This document shows, piece after piece, positions 1 to 7,249 of a DNA stretch of 24,718 nucleotides. This DNA is from JBAJNN01 sp036881905 (GTDB lineage Bacteria; Pseudomonadota; Alphaproteobacteria; Rhizobiales; Im1): positions 1-24,718 of the forward strand of contig JBAJNN010000031.1 of the NCBI GenBank assembly GCA_036881905.1, in the 5' to 3' direction. The position numbers were made by a program, and so were the translations under genes. The stretch's first letter is position 1; every line of letters starts with the position of its first letter. A model generated the notes under the pieces. The model did no database searches, was not told the DNA's origin, and saw nothing but the letters and a program-made list of their open reading frames with translations.

Positions 1-54
1 CACCAACCGCTCTCGACCCAGCGGCGTCAGTCGGGCATTGTTGTGGATGTTCAT
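1..54 (-). CDS. IS481-family transposase, N-terminal fragment (cut by window edge)
   Basis: The 18 visible codons read MNIHNNARLTPLGRERLV. This is the characteristic start of IS481-family transposases, where an N-terminal helix-turn-helix region precedes the integrase-type DDE catalytic domain. The rest lies beyond the left edge, so intactness cannot be judged. The gene points away from the nitrate and molybdenum genes. The second copy at 24648 differs in the fifth and sixth residues (KT instead of NN), so the two copies are isoforms and not a very recent identical pair. Confidence 0.75.
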   Translation of the reverse strand, partial: MNIHNNARLTPLGRERLV

Positions 55-140
55 TCGGGCTTGCCTCCAAGGAGGTCTGAAGCTCAGTAACTCCAGTCTC
101 CCCGGTCAGGCCCGAATCGACAACCGGTTGAAAGCTCACA
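1..140 (-). mobile_element. Left IS481-family insertion sequence, end only
   Basis: The reverse complement of this segment begins TGTGAGCTTTCAA and runs into a transposase start. It is nearly identical to the segment at 24562-24718 in inverted orientation; I count about six mismatches over 140 bases by eye. Just outside the end, at 142-145, is CTAG within the hexamer GCTAGA (TCTAGC on the other strand). IS481 is known to insert at NCTAGN, so the boundary fits that family. Only the 5' end of the element is in the window. Confidence 0.75.
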
Positions 141-175
141 GCTAGAGGCTTTTTAGTGTTCGCTCGGAAAACCTT

Positions 176-189
176 GAGCCAACAGGCTC
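176..189 (-). terminator. Possible terminator downstream of modC
   Basis: On the minus strand GAGCC-TGTT-GGCTC forms a 5-bp stem with a 4-base loop, followed by AAGGTTTTCC. It lies about 60 bases after the modC stop, before the IS end, and is a reasonable place for the molybdenum operon to end. The stem is short and the T-run is only four bases, so this is weak. Confidence 0.35.
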
Positions 190-247
190 GACCGGAGACA
201 CCTGCGCTTTCGGTTCACTCGGCCGGAAAACGCCGCCGGACCGGAAA

Positions 248-1366
248 TCAGCACACAAGGCCGGTCGGATACCCATCGACCGTCACCGATTTGATGATGG
301 CATAGACATTCTGCCCGATGGCGAGGCCCAGCCGCGTCGCCGAGTACGCTGTGATGAGAGCATGGATCGCGCGACCTTTATCCCTGGTTGCATCTCCAAG
401 GGCAAGGGTCACGTCGAGTACGCCGCTCTTGTTCTCGACAATATCGGCCACTTTGACGGTCAGGATATTATTGGCGCTGATATTGGTCGGCGTATCGCGC
501 GCAATCATCACGTCACGCGCACGGATATGCAGGCGGACCGGGCTTCCCGAATTTTTATCAAGATGCGGAGCGACAAGGCGTTGCCCGGCGCATTCGAGGA
601 AACTGACCTGCCCTTCGGGGTGGTGGCCCGCGACTTCGGCCAAAAGAACCGTTCCGGTGTCGAACTGTCCGGCAAGGGGTTTGAGATCGGTGCGGCCCAG
701 CATGTCGAACACCGATCCGCCGGCGAGCGTTCGACCGGCTTCTATCACCACCATGCGGTCGGCCAGACGGGCGACTTCATCGATCGCATGGGTGACATAA
801 AGAATCGGCAATCTCCTCGCGTCGCGCAAACCTTCAAGATAGAGCATGATCTCGTTCTTGCGGGCCCGATCGAGAGCGGAAAGAGGCTCGTCGAACAGCA
901 ATATCTCCGGATTGGCGAGCAGGGTCCGGCCAAGCGCAACGCGCTGTTTCTCGCCGCCCGAAAGCAGGTTGGGCCGGTGCGACAGCAAGGCGCCGATGCC
1001 GAGCATCTCTATTATTCCCGCGCAAGCCGAAGGGGATAGCGGACTATTATGGTTGCGTTTATGACCGTAAAACAGATTGGCCTTCACAGTAAGATGCGGA
1101 AACAGGCGAGCGTCCTGAAAAACATAACCCACCCGACGCTTGCTCGGGGCGAGGTCGATGCGGCGATCACGGTCGAAGACCGTTCGTCCGTTGATGGCGA
1201 TCCGGCCGCGATCCGGGCGCAAGAGCCCGGCAATCGCATTGATGATGGTGGTCTTGCCGCTGCCCGAGGGGCCGAACAGAGCGGTGATCCCCGGCGCGCG
1301 AATGTCGAATGCGGCGTCGAGGACCAACCGGTCGACGCGATGGCGAATATCGACCGCAAGGCTCAT
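248..1366 (-). CDS. modC: Molybdate ABC transporter ATP-binding protein ModC
   Basis: This is the ATPase subunit of the molybdate importer; it couples ATP hydrolysis to transport through ModB on the cytoplasmic face. Walker A is GPSGSGKTT (residues 32-40), the Q-loop glutamine is in VFQD (81-85), the signature is LSGGEKQR (135-142), Walker B is ILLFDE (155-160) and the H-loop histidine is in THAIDE (His193). The last 90 or so residues match the TOBE (molybdate/tungstate-binding) region expected of ModC rather than of a generic ATPase. At 372 aa it is of normal length for ModC. Its ATG overlaps the modB stop as ATGA (1363-1366), so the two are probably translationally coupled. It is the last gene of the molybdenum operon. 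Confidence 0.95.
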   Translation of the reverse strand: MSLAVDIRHRVDRLVLDAAFDIRAPGITALFGPSGSGKTTIINAIAGLLRPDRGRIAINGRTVFDRDRRIDLAPSKRRVGYVFQDARLFPHLTVKANLFYGHKRNHNSPLSPSACAGIIEMLGIGALLSHRPNLLSGGEKQRVALGRTLLANPEILLFDEPLSALDRARKNEIMLYLEGLRDARRLPILYVTHAIDEVARLADRMVVIEAGRTLAGGSVFDMLGRTDLKPLAGQFDTGTVLLAEVAGHHPEGQVSFLECAGQRLVAPHLDKNSGSPVRLHIRARDVMIARDTPTNISANNILTVKVADIVENKSGVLDVTLALGDATRDKGRAIHALITAYSATRLGLAIGQNVYAIIKSVTVDGYPTGLVC

Positions 1367-2055
1367 GCCCGCGCTCTTTGGCGGATCCGACGCATGACAA
1401 ATTCGGCCGACAGCAATCCGGCAAGACCGAGCGCGATGGAGAGGGCCGCCAGACGCGCCGCGGCAAGTTCGCCTCCCGGTGTCTGAATCGCGGTATAGAT
1501 CGCCAGCGGCAGGGTGCGGGTCTCTCCCGGCACGTTGGACACGAAGGTAATGATGGCGCCGAATTCGCCGAGACTGGCGACAAAGGCGGTGATGGCTCCG
1601 GCAATGATGCCGGGCAACGCCAGCGGCAGGGTCAGGCTGAAGAGGCGGCCGAGCGGCCCGGCCCCCAGCGTCGCGGCCGCGTGATAAAGCTTAAGGTCGA
1701 TCTGTTCCAGCGCCAGACGGATCGCGCGGACCTGAAACGGAAAGCTGACGATGGCGGAAGCCAATGCGGCACCGGTCCAGCTGAACACCAGGCGGATATT
1801 GAGGGTCTTAAGCAACCAAGCCCCAAGCGGGCCGTGTACGCCGAAAACCACCAAAAGCAGATATCCCATCGCCACCGGCGGCAGGATCAAAGGCAGATGC
1901 ACCAGCGCATCGAGCAGAATCCCGCCGGCAAAGCGCGTTTGCGCCAGAAGCATGGCGGTCAGAATGGCGAAGGGCAAGGCGCAAACCACGGCGACAGCGG
2001 AAATACGCAGGCTCAGCAACAGGGCTTCGCTCTCGGCCGGGGTGAGCGCGATCAT
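1363..2055 (-). CDS. modB: Molybdate ABC transporter permease ModB
   Basis: This is the inner-membrane channel subunit of the molybdate importer, 230 aa with five or six hydrophobic segments. The cytoplasmic EAA loop that contacts ModC is visible at about residues 126-151, including AAATLGAGPLGRLFSLTLP. The LPLILPPVAMGYLLL stretch near residues 54-68 is typical of ModB. The start ATG overlaps the modA stop as ATGA (2052-2055) and its own stop overlaps modC in the same way, so modA, modB and modC form one translation unit. Length and sequence are ordinary for the family; nothing suggests damage. Confidence 0.95.
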   Translation of the reverse strand: MIALTPAESEALLLSLRISAVAVVCALPFAILTAMLLAQTRFAGGILLDALVHLPLILPPVAMGYLLLVVFGVHGPLGAWLLKTLNIRLVFSWTGAALASAIVSFPFQVRAIRLALEQIDLKLYHAAATLGAGPLGRLFSLTLPLALPGIIAGAITAFVASLGEFGAIITFVSNVPGETRTLPLAIYTAIQTPGGELAAARLAALSIALGLAGLLSAEFVMRRIRQRARA

Positions 2056-2852
2056 TTTTTACGATCCCCCCGCTTCGGGTCGGTTGCCGGACGCTCAAAT
2101 CCGTATCGGCTGAAAATCGCCCCCGCCTCGTCCCCCAAAAGCCAAGTCAGACATTGAATCGACGCCGGTGTCTCATGACCACGAATGAGCGCAACCGGAT
2201 AGGCGATGGGCGAATGGCTGTCCCTGGGGAAACTCGCCAGCACTTTTATATCTCGGGCGATCGCGGCGTCGGTTTTATAGACAATGCCCAGCGACGCCTC
2301 GCCGCGTTCGACCAAGGCAAGGGCCGCGCGCACATTATCCGCGCGCGCCAAATGCGGTTCGATCGTTTTCCACTGGCCGAGGCTTTCGAGCGCCTGTTTG
2401 GCGTAAATCCCGGCAGGAACGTGGTCGGGATCGCCGACGGCAATGTAGTCGCGATCGCCGAGCAACCCGGCCAGATCGGTTTTGGCGGTCATATCGAAGC
2501 TTCCAAGCGGACTGTCTAACGGCGCAATCAGAACCAGATCGTTGGTCAAAAGGTCATGACGGCTATCGGGTGCGAGCAGAGTCCGCCAGGCAAGCCAGCT
2601 CATCCATCGCCGATTGGCCGAAATATAGAGATCCGCCGGGGCGCCGGCGGCAATCTGGCGCGCAAGGGTGGACGAGGCGGCGAAGGACAGGCGCAACCTG
2701 TCGCCCGTGGCCGCGGCGAAGCTTTGCGCGATCGCGGTCATGGCGTCGGTGAGGCTGGCGGCGGCGAAGACCGTGACCGTTGAAGCCCTGACGGCAGAAG
2801 CGACAGAAAAAAGCATGGCGGCAACAAGACACATTCGGATCATATGACGCAT
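2052..2852 (-). CDS. modA: Molybdate-binding periplasmic protein ModA
   Basis: This is the periplasmic receptor that binds molybdate and delivers it to ModBC. The N-terminus has a signal peptide (hydrophobic core about residues 8-20, likely cleavage after the alanine at 20 or 23), followed by VTVFAAASLTDAM, the standard opening of mature ModA with oxyanion-binding serine and alanine backbone contacts. AGAPADLYISAN (about 68-79) is also typical. The 266-aa length fits. It starts 20 bases after the moeB stop, with AAAGG a few bases upstream of the ATG. A second ATG at codon 4 is possible. It joins the cofactor genes to the transporter genes in one operon. Confidence 0.95.
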   Translation of the reverse strand: MRHMIRMCLVAAMLFSVASAVRASTVTVFAAASLTDAMTAIAQSFAAATGDRLRLSFAASSTLARQIAAGAPADLYISANRRWMSWLAWRTLLAPDSRHDLLTNDLVLIAPLDSPLGSFDMTAKTDLAGLLGDRDYIAVGDPDHVPAGIYAKQALESLGQWKTIEPHLARADNVRAALALVERGEASLGIVYKTDAAIARDIKVLASFPRDSHSPIAYPVALIRGHETPASIQCLTWLLGDEAGAIFSRYGFERPATDPKRGDRKK

Positions 2853-2872
2853 AGGAAACCTTTATGACTTCA

Positions 2873-3697
2873 CTATGACGGGCCATCGGCGGTGCGGGCG
2901 ACATCGGCGCCCCCACAACAGGGGCAAGACGGATTGCGCTTGATCGTGAGCTTGCGGATCGTGTTGGTCAATGCCTCCACCACCATCATCCGGCCGCTGA
3001 GGCTTTCACCGAGACCCAGCAACTCCTTGACAACTTCCGTGGCTTGCCAACTCCCCATTTGCCCGGCCAGGCTGCCCAGAACGCCGGATTGGGAACAGCC
3101 CGGCGTGGCATCGGTGAGCGTATCGGGGTAGAGGCAGCGATAACACGGGTGAGGCGCCCCCCTATAGGGCTTGAATGTATAAAGCTGGCCGGAAAAGCCG
3201 GTCACCGCGGCCGAGACCAGTGTTTTCTCCTGCCACAAACAGGCCGCATTGACGATAAAGCGCGTCTTGAAATTGTCGCACCCATCCGCCACCAGATCAT
3301 ACCCCGCGATCAACTCATCGGCATTGTCTGCATCCAGCCGACGCTGATATACGATATAGTCAATATCGGGGTTCAGAGAGTGCAGCCGTTTTTCCGCGCT
3401 TTCAACCTTGGGCCGCCCGACATCGCCGCCGCCATAGAGAATTTGCCGCTGCAAATTGGATAACGCCACCCGATCGTCATCCACCAGGCCCAACGTCCCG
3501 ACACCCGCGGCCGCTAGATAAAACAACAAGGCCGAGCCGAGGCCGCCGCCGCCGATCACCAGGACTTTTGCCGAAAGCAGGCGTTCCTGACCGTTTTCCC
3601 CGATTTCGGGCAGCAAGATATTGCCGGCGTAACGAAGTCGCCGGTCTAGGGGGCATGGCCGCATTGGCTCGGCTTGTTCCCTGATATGCAGAGTCAT
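2873..3697 (-). CDS. moeB: Molybdopterin-synthase adenylyltransferase MoeB
   Basis: MoeB is an E1-like enzyme that adenylates the C-terminal glycine of MoaD so that it can be thiocarboxylated. The nucleotide-binding loop GGGGLGS (residues 49-55), LVDDD (71-75) and the arginine of NLQRQ (81-85) are present. So are GCSQSGVLG and two Cys pairs that hold structural zinc (CYRC in the middle, CPCC near the end). ThiF and other E1-like homologues look alike, but the position directly among moaD, moaE and mobA favours MoeB. The reading frame is open to 3727, but the ATG at 3695-3697 overlaps the mobA stop as ATGA like other junctions of this operon, so I use it (274 aa). No rhodanese domain is attached. 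Confidence 0.9.
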   Translation of the reverse strand: MTLHIREQAEPMRPCPLDRRLRYAGNILLPEIGENGQERLLSAKVLVIGGGGLGSALLFYLAAAGVGTLGLVDDDRVALSNLQRQILYGGGDVGRPKVESAEKRLHSLNPDIDYIVYQRRLDADNADELIAGYDLVADGCDNFKTRFIVNAACLWQEKTLVSAAVTGFSGQLYTFKPYRGAPHPCYRCLYPDTLTDATPGCSQSGVLGSLAGQMGSWQATEVVKELLGLGESLSGRMMVVEALTNTIRKLTIKRNPSCPCCGGADVARTADGPS

Positions 3698-4257
3698 AAG
3701 GCTTGCCCCTGCCTGAACATACGCCATTCATTCGCGGTATTGATGTTGGCGAAAGCCGATCGATCGCCATCTTCCACCTCCAGCGCCAGCCTGCCCGGAA
3801 CACACTCCTGGAAATAGCCCAGTGAGACATTTTCGCCGTCACGCAATAAACTGTCGGCCAACTCGAACCATCGCTTGTCCGTGCTCAGACGAAACGGCAC
3901 CTTATGGGCGGCGTAATGCACCAGCGCATGGGACGGGGGAGCGTTCATCAAACGGCGAATGAGACGAGAGGTAAGAGCGGGCATATCGACCGGCGCAAAC
4001 ACCAGATGCGCATGGCGTCCCCCAACATGACGTAAAACCGCATGCACACCGCCCAGAGGGCCGGCCCCGCGAATTTCATCGGCAATGTGATTGGGGCCGC
4101 TGATTATGGATTTTTCAAGCCCGGCATGGGTGAGAACATCCCCCATATGCCGCAACAGGGTTTTCCCCTTGAAGCAAAGAGAGGATTTATCCTTCCCCAT
4201 GCGGGAAGACTCTCCCCCGGCCAATATGATTGCGGCGCAATCAACTGTGGCGACCAT
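3694..4257 (-). CDS. mobA: Molybdenum cofactor guanylyltransferase MobA
   Basis: MobA transfers GMP from GTP to Mo-molybdopterin, giving the bis-MGD cofactor used by NarG and other DMSO-reductase-family enzymes. The N-terminal nucleotide-binding motif LAGGESSRMGKDKS (residues 12-25), GPLGGVHA, the FAPVDMP segment carrying the metal-binding aspartate, and a C-terminal NINT are all as expected. The frame is open further upstream to 4326, but GAGG lies nine bases before the ATG at 4255-4257, and this start gives the usual N-terminus (187 aa). It begins inside the last codons of moaE and ends in an ATGA overlap with moeB. No mobB was found in the window. Confidence 0.92.
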   Translation of the reverse strand: MVATVDCAAIILAGGESSRMGKDKSSLCFKGKTLLRHMGDVLTHAGLEKSIISGPNHIADEIRGAGPLGGVHAVLRHVGGRHAHLVFAPVDMPALTSRLIRRLMNAPPSHALVHYAAHKVPFRLSTDKRWFELADSLLRDGENVSLGYFQECVPGRLALEVEDGDRSAFANINTANEWRMFRQGQAL

Positions 4258-4723
4258 GCCCGGCGACCTCATGCTCGTGGGTGCATAATTCGCACCCCTT
4301 TGTCCATTCACTGTCGCCATCGGCATAATGCTCCAGCTTACAGATGGGAGAGCGGTGCTTGACCTGTTCGATCACATAGCGGCAGGCTTTGAAGGCTTCA
4401 TCGCGATGGGGAGCGCCGACGGCAATCACGATGCCGACGCCGCCGACCGGCAAACGGCCCTTGCCATGCGTTACATAGAGCGACAACTCCCGACCCCATT
4501 TTGCCCGCGCTTCGGCGCAAATATCGGTGAAAGACCGTTTGGCCAGCGATTCGAAGACGTCATAACTGACCCCCAGCACCTCCTTGCCCTGATTAACCCC
4601 GCGCACCGTACCGACGAAGAGATTCTCAGCCCCATTCGGCGACCTGGTGACGAAAGCCAGCCCCGCCATGACATCGAGAGGTTGCGTCGCGACATCGCAA
4701 ATATCGACGAATATAGCGCCCAT
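4241..4723 (-). CDS. moaE: Molybdopterin synthase large subunit MoaE
   Basis: MoaE is the catalytic subunit of molybdopterin synthase. With thiocarboxylated MoaD it puts the two dithiolene sulfurs into cyclic pyranopterin monophosphate. FVGTVR (36-41), HGKGRLPVG (86-94) and PHRDEAFKACRYVIEQVKHR (105-124) are family hallmarks, and Lys122 and Lys129 align with the catalytic lysines of the E. coli enzyme (Lys119 and Lys126). The usual PIWK motif reads PICK here, a tryptophan-to-cysteine change close to a catalytic lysine. The length of 160 aa is normal. It starts two bases after the moaD stop and overlaps the mobA start. Confidence 0.93.
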   Translation of the reverse strand: MGAIFVDICDVATQPLDVMAGLAFVTRSPNGAENLFVGTVRGVNQGKEVLGVSYDVFESLAKRSFTDICAEARAKWGRELSLYVTHGKGRLPVGGVGIVIAVGAPHRDEAFKACRYVIEQVKHRSPICKLEHYADGDSEWTKGCELCTHEHEVAGHGRHS

Positions 4724-4725
4724 GA

Positions 4726-4983
4726 TCAGCCCCCCGACACCGGCGGGATGATGACAATGTTCATCGCTTCCTCAAGGGGCGCAGAGTCTGCGAGAATCTC
4801 AGTTTCGGTCGCAAAATGCGAATTCTTTATCAGCCCTGAATTGTCAAAAGACGAGTCCAACTGTGTCAGCTTGTCGCGCAGCAAGCCTCGCAGCTCGCAA
4901 ACCGTTGTTCCCTTCTCCACCGAAAGGGCGATCCGGTCGCCGAAGGACCTGAAGACACCGAAACATTGTATGGTGACGTTCAT
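4726..4983 (-). CDS. moaD: Molybdopterin synthase sulfur-carrier subunit MoaD
   Basis: MoaD is a small ubiquitin-fold sulfur carrier. Its C-terminal Gly-Gly is adenylated by MoeB, loaded with sulfur and inserted into MoaE. The 85-residue protein ends IIPPVSGG, the diagnostic tail. The N-terminus MNVTIQCFGVFRSFGD gives the first beta strand of the fold. Its ATG overlaps the moeA stop as ATGA (4980-4983), and moaE follows after two bases, so equal production of the two synthase subunits is likely. Confidence 0.92.
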   Translation of the reverse strand: MNVTIQCFGVFRSFGDRIALSVEKGTTVCELRGLLRDKLTQLDSSFDNSGLIKNSHFATETEILADSAPLEEAMNIVIIPPVSGG

Positions 4984-6254
4984 GAGCCCGTCCCTGAATC
5001 AGCCTCGCGCCGGAGGGAGGTTACTCCAAGACTCCCAAGCGCCCATCTGTCGGGCAATAACGGGTAAAGGGCAACGGTTTCACCCGTTTTAGCGCCGGTT
5101 TGCTCCTCCGTCAGCACCGCCCAGCAATTCGCTCTCAGCATGGGATGAATTTTGAATGATTCCTGCCCGTCCAATATGGTCAAATGCGGCGCTCCATCGG
5201 TCATCGCCGAAAGCCGCGCCTTAAGGAAAAAGCGCAGGCCCGACTTTTTCGGCGACGGCGCGCGCAAGCGGGCGGGCATCGGAGTCTCCGGCTTCATGGC
5301 CTGCAAATGACCGAGCAGGGGGGTCACGAGGAAACGCAACCCCGCCGCGACGGATATGGGATTGCCCGGCAAACCGAAATAATGGGCGCCGTCGGCAAAA
5401 CGCGCATAGAGGGCAGGCTTACCGGGGCGAATTTTGATTTTGTGGAAGCGAATATCCGCTCCGATCTGGCACAGACAATCGGAGATAAAATCATGTTTCC
5501 CGGCGGATACGGCACCGGTCGAAACAATAACATCGGCCTGTGGCAATGCCTCTTGAAGCTTCGTTGCAAACTGTTCGGGATCATCGGCGATGGTACCACC
5601 ATAGCGTGGGCCATAGCCCATTTCGTGCAGGGCCGCCATCAGATAGGGGCCGTTGGAGTTGCGAATCCGCCCCAGGGCCAATGGCCTGTTCACATCATCG
5701 CTCAGTTCCCGGCCCGTGCTGAACACGGTGATGGAGGGTTTGCGATAAACGGTCACCTCCCTGATCCCAACTGCGGCCAGCGCCATAACATGATAGGGCG
5801 TCAGCAGCGTCCCTGGCTTTGCAATCGCGTCACCTGGCTTAAAATCTTCTCCCGCCTTGCGGATATTGCGACCTTTCGCAATGGGAGCAAAAAATTTTAC
5901 GCCCCTGTCCTCCACCGCCACATCCTCAATTTTGACCACAGCATCATAGCCTTCCGGCAGCGGCGCGCCGGTCATGATTTCCCATGCGCCGCCGCCGCCG
6001 GAAGACGGTTTGTCGCCGGCAACGCTCCCTCCAACAACGGGCAGCGTGACGGGAGAGGATCGGGACGCATGGGTAAGATCGGTCGCGCGAACGGCAACCC
6101 CGTCCATGGCGGAATTGGCGAAGGCAGGCACCCGTACAGGGCTTGTAACGTGTTCCGCAAGCACATATCCACACGCCTCCGGCACTGGCAACAGTTCTTT
6201 ATTAAGCGGCTCCGCCATGCGGAGAATAGCAAGGGCTTCCATATAGGTGATCAC
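4980..6254 (-). CDS. moeA: Molybdopterin molybdenumtransferase MoeA
   Basis: MoeA inserts molybdenum into adenylated molybdopterin (made by the MoaB/Mog-type domain encoded at 7879), releasing AMP. Seen in order: an N-terminal MITYMEALAI, AMDGVA, MTGAPLPEGYDAVVKIED (about residues 92-109), the STGAVSAGKHDF loop where many homologues have GGVSVG, KIRPGKP and FGLPGNPISV, then the C-terminal domain IV. The length of 424 aa is standard. The start codon appears to be GTG at 6252-6254 with GGAG about nine bases upstream; an ATG four codons later would remove the conserved N-terminal residues. It is the first gene of the eight-gene molybdenum operon, with a promoter-like region just upstream. Confidence 0.93.
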   Translation of the reverse strand: MITYMEALAILRMAEPLNKELLPVPEACGYVLAEHVTSPVRVPAFANSAMDGVAVRATDLTHASRSSPVTLPVVGGSVAGDKPSSGGGGAWEIMTGAPLPEGYDAVVKIEDVAVEDRGVKFFAPIAKGRNIRKAGEDFKPGDAIAKPGTLLTPYHVMALAAVGIREVTVYRKPSITVFSTGRELSDDVNRPLALGRIRNSNGPYLMAALHEMGYGPRYGGTIADDPEQFATKLQEALPQADVIVSTGAVSAGKHDFISDCLCQIGADIRFHKIKIRPGKPALYARFADGAHYFGLPGNPISVAAGLRFLVTPLLGHLQAMKPETPMPARLRAPSPKKSGLRFFLKARLSAMTDGAPHLTILDGQESFKIHPMLRANCWAVLTEEQTGAKTGETVALYPLLPDRWALGSLGVTSLRREADSGTGS

Positions 6255-6290
6255 GCGAGCGGTCTCCGTTCGTGATGGGGATGCGGAGGC

Positions 6291-6320
6291 TTTATATCAC
6301 GCGGATGATCGCGTGTGTAA
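6291..6320 (-). promoter_or_regulatory. Candidate moeA operon promoter with palindrome in the spacer
   Basis: On the minus strand a TTACAC box (6315-6320) and a TATAAA box (6291-6296) are 18 bases apart, about 40 bases before the moeA start. The spacer is filled by a perfect inverted repeat, CACGCG-GATGAT-CGCGTG on the plus strand (6298-6315). A dyad between the -35 and -10 boxes is a common place for a repressor or a MerR-type regulator to bind. Which protein binds is unknown; no ModE gene is in the window. The palindrome is seen; the promoter role is inferred. Confidence 0.45.
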
Positions 6321-6400
6321 GGAAATATGGGAGTTGGAAGACTCACACTGTTCCTCACCGCACCGGAGCGGGCGGGATCGGTCTTTGTTGTATCAAATAC

Positions 6401-6508
6401 TTTAGAGCGGATCGCGTTCAAATTGAATCGTAATCACGCTCCAGCTTTTTGTTTTTAAGCATAATCTTGGCCTGACCTTGGCTCTCTCCGGATCGGATCA
6501 TGCTCTAG
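6401..6508 (-). repeat. Dispersed repeat, copy A
   Basis: A non-coding element of about 108 bases with matching copies at 11974, 21347 and, in part, 24394. On the minus strand it starts CTAGAGCATGATCCGATCC, contains AAGATTATGCTTAAAAAC and AGCTGGAGC, and ends GATTCAATTTGAACGCGATC then CGCTCTAAA. The outermost bases AGAGC and GCTCT are inverted. It sits about 150 bases upstream of moeA. It has the size and dispersed nature of a MITE-like or REP-like element; no transposase is linked to it. Confidence 0.7.
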
Positions 6509-6527
6509 ATAAAACTCCAAAACGGAT

Positions 6528-6731
6528 TTAAAATACCAATCCGTAGATAATGGCTATATAACCGAGTATCGAAATTATTATAAAACAACGTAAAAAAATC
6601 CAAAAGGTTGCTTTCAACCCAACTGGCCTATAACCTCCATACAGACGAGGAATTAGACACGCCGCCGCATATGCTACGGCCGTTAGAGCCGCCGCTCATA
6701 TGATTGCACTCTTCAAAACTTCCAGGTCCAT
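6528..6731 (-). pseudogene. Decayed small membrane-protein gene (copy 1 of a duplicated pair)
   Basis: This stretch aligns with the 52-aa gene at 6999-7157. It begins MDLEVLKSAII, with GGAG seven bases before the ATG, then hits a TGA. Similar sequence continues in another frame as ALTAVAYAAACLIPRLYGGYR, followed by a hydrophobic stretch ending IISILGYIAIIYGLVF. Small deletions relative to copy 2 (one near 6701, another near 6637) explain the frame changes. The product would be a tiny one-helix or two-helix membrane protein of unknown function. I read this copy as non-functional. Confidence 0.45.
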
Positions 6732-6824
6732 TTTCCATCTCCGTGCAAAAATAACCAAGGTCTCCCATGATCAGGATCAACCGAGAGAAGAAGACATCCC
6801 CTCCCCCGGTAGGCCCGAGCTTCG

Positions 6825-6962
6825 TCAAGCCGAGAAGGAATGGTCGAGGTCTTCTTTATCAGGGTCTTTCTCCTTGGATTTCTTTTTCTTGGAGTCCTTT
6901 TTTTCAGTGCAGGTGGGATCGGTCGTCGCCGCATGGATTGCCTCGTCTACAACCCCAGCCAT
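6825..6962 (-). CDS. Small lysine-rich protein of unknown function (short copy 1)
   Basis: A 45-residue frame, MAGVVDEAIHAATTDPTCTE followed by a run of lysines and acidic residues and ending DLDHSFSA. It matches the C-terminal third of the broken gene at 7250-7682 (shared VHAA/IHAA, TTDPTCTEKKDS, KSKEK). At the DNA level the match is strong over about 75 bases (6870-6945 against 7300-7375). The N-terminal signal-peptide and glycine-rich part of the longer copy is missing here. GGAG lies nine bases before the ATG, so it could still be translated. It is either a shortened paralogue or a remnant; I do not recognise a family. Confidence 0.4.
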   Translation of the reverse strand: MAGVVDEAIHAATTDPTCTEKKDSKKKKSKEKDPDKEDLDHSFSA

Positions 6963-6998
6963 GCAATAATGCTCCACTCAAAAACATTGGACATATAA

Positions 6999-7157
6999 TC
7001 AAACGCTGCAAACATTATGAAAAAAATAAACGCATCCCAAAAATCTAATTTCCAATTTTTTTATCCTATAACGCCTCCACAGAAGCTCAATCATACTATA
7101 AATAAATGCTGCTATTGCCGACATAGTGAGTGCATGTTTCAAAAGTTCAATATTCAT
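6999..7157 (-). CDS. Small predicted membrane protein of unknown function (copy 2)
   Basis: A 52-residue protein, MNIELLKHALTMSAIAAFIY at the start, with one clear hydrophobic helix (about residues 9-25), then a basic stretch LLWRRYRIKKLEIR and a second, weaker hydrophobic end with two cysteines. GGAGG lies six bases before the ATG, a good ribosome-binding site that decides this start over the longer frame. It follows the broken lysine-rich gene on the same strand, and the same two-gene order recurs downstream in degraded form. No family is recognised. A positive-charge flank after a helix is compatible with an inner-membrane peptide; that is inference. Confidence 0.45.
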   Translation of the reverse strand: MNIELLKHALTMSAIAAFIYSMIELLWRRYRIKKLEIRFLGCVYFFHNVCSV

Positions 7158-7212
7158 TTTCGGCCTCCAGGCAAACACTGACAACGATTTCACTCCGCAA
7201 GCCTGTGAGAGG

Positions 7213-7248
7213 AGGAAACAGCCCCTCCCCCCGAAAAGCCTGTTTCCT
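7213..7248 (-). other. Stem-loop directly after the lysine-rich gene
   Basis: AGGAAACAG (7213-7221) and CTGTTTCCT (7240-7248) are perfect 9-bp inverted arms around an 18-base loop with CGGGGGGAGGGG on the minus strand. It begins one base after the stop of the frame ending at 7250. No T-run follows, so it is more likely a stability or processing hairpin than a classical terminator. The equivalent position in copy 1 keeps the CGGGGGAGGGG block but has lost the arms. Confidence 0.4.
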
Positions 7249-7249
7249 G

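Noticed and set aside
1309..2157. Open frame of 282 codons opposite modB
   Set aside because: Its product is low in hydrophobic residues and full of Arg, Gln and Gly, as expected from the antisense of a GC-rich membrane-protein gene.
3697..3727. Longer moeB start at 3727
   Set aside because: The ATG at 3697 makes the ATGA overlap seen at other junctions of this operon and gives the normal length.
6383..6396. FNR-like half-site upstream of moeA (CTTTG-TTGT-ATCAA)
   Set aside because: Only one half fits the consensus, and it lies about 130 bases from the start, so chance is the better explanation.
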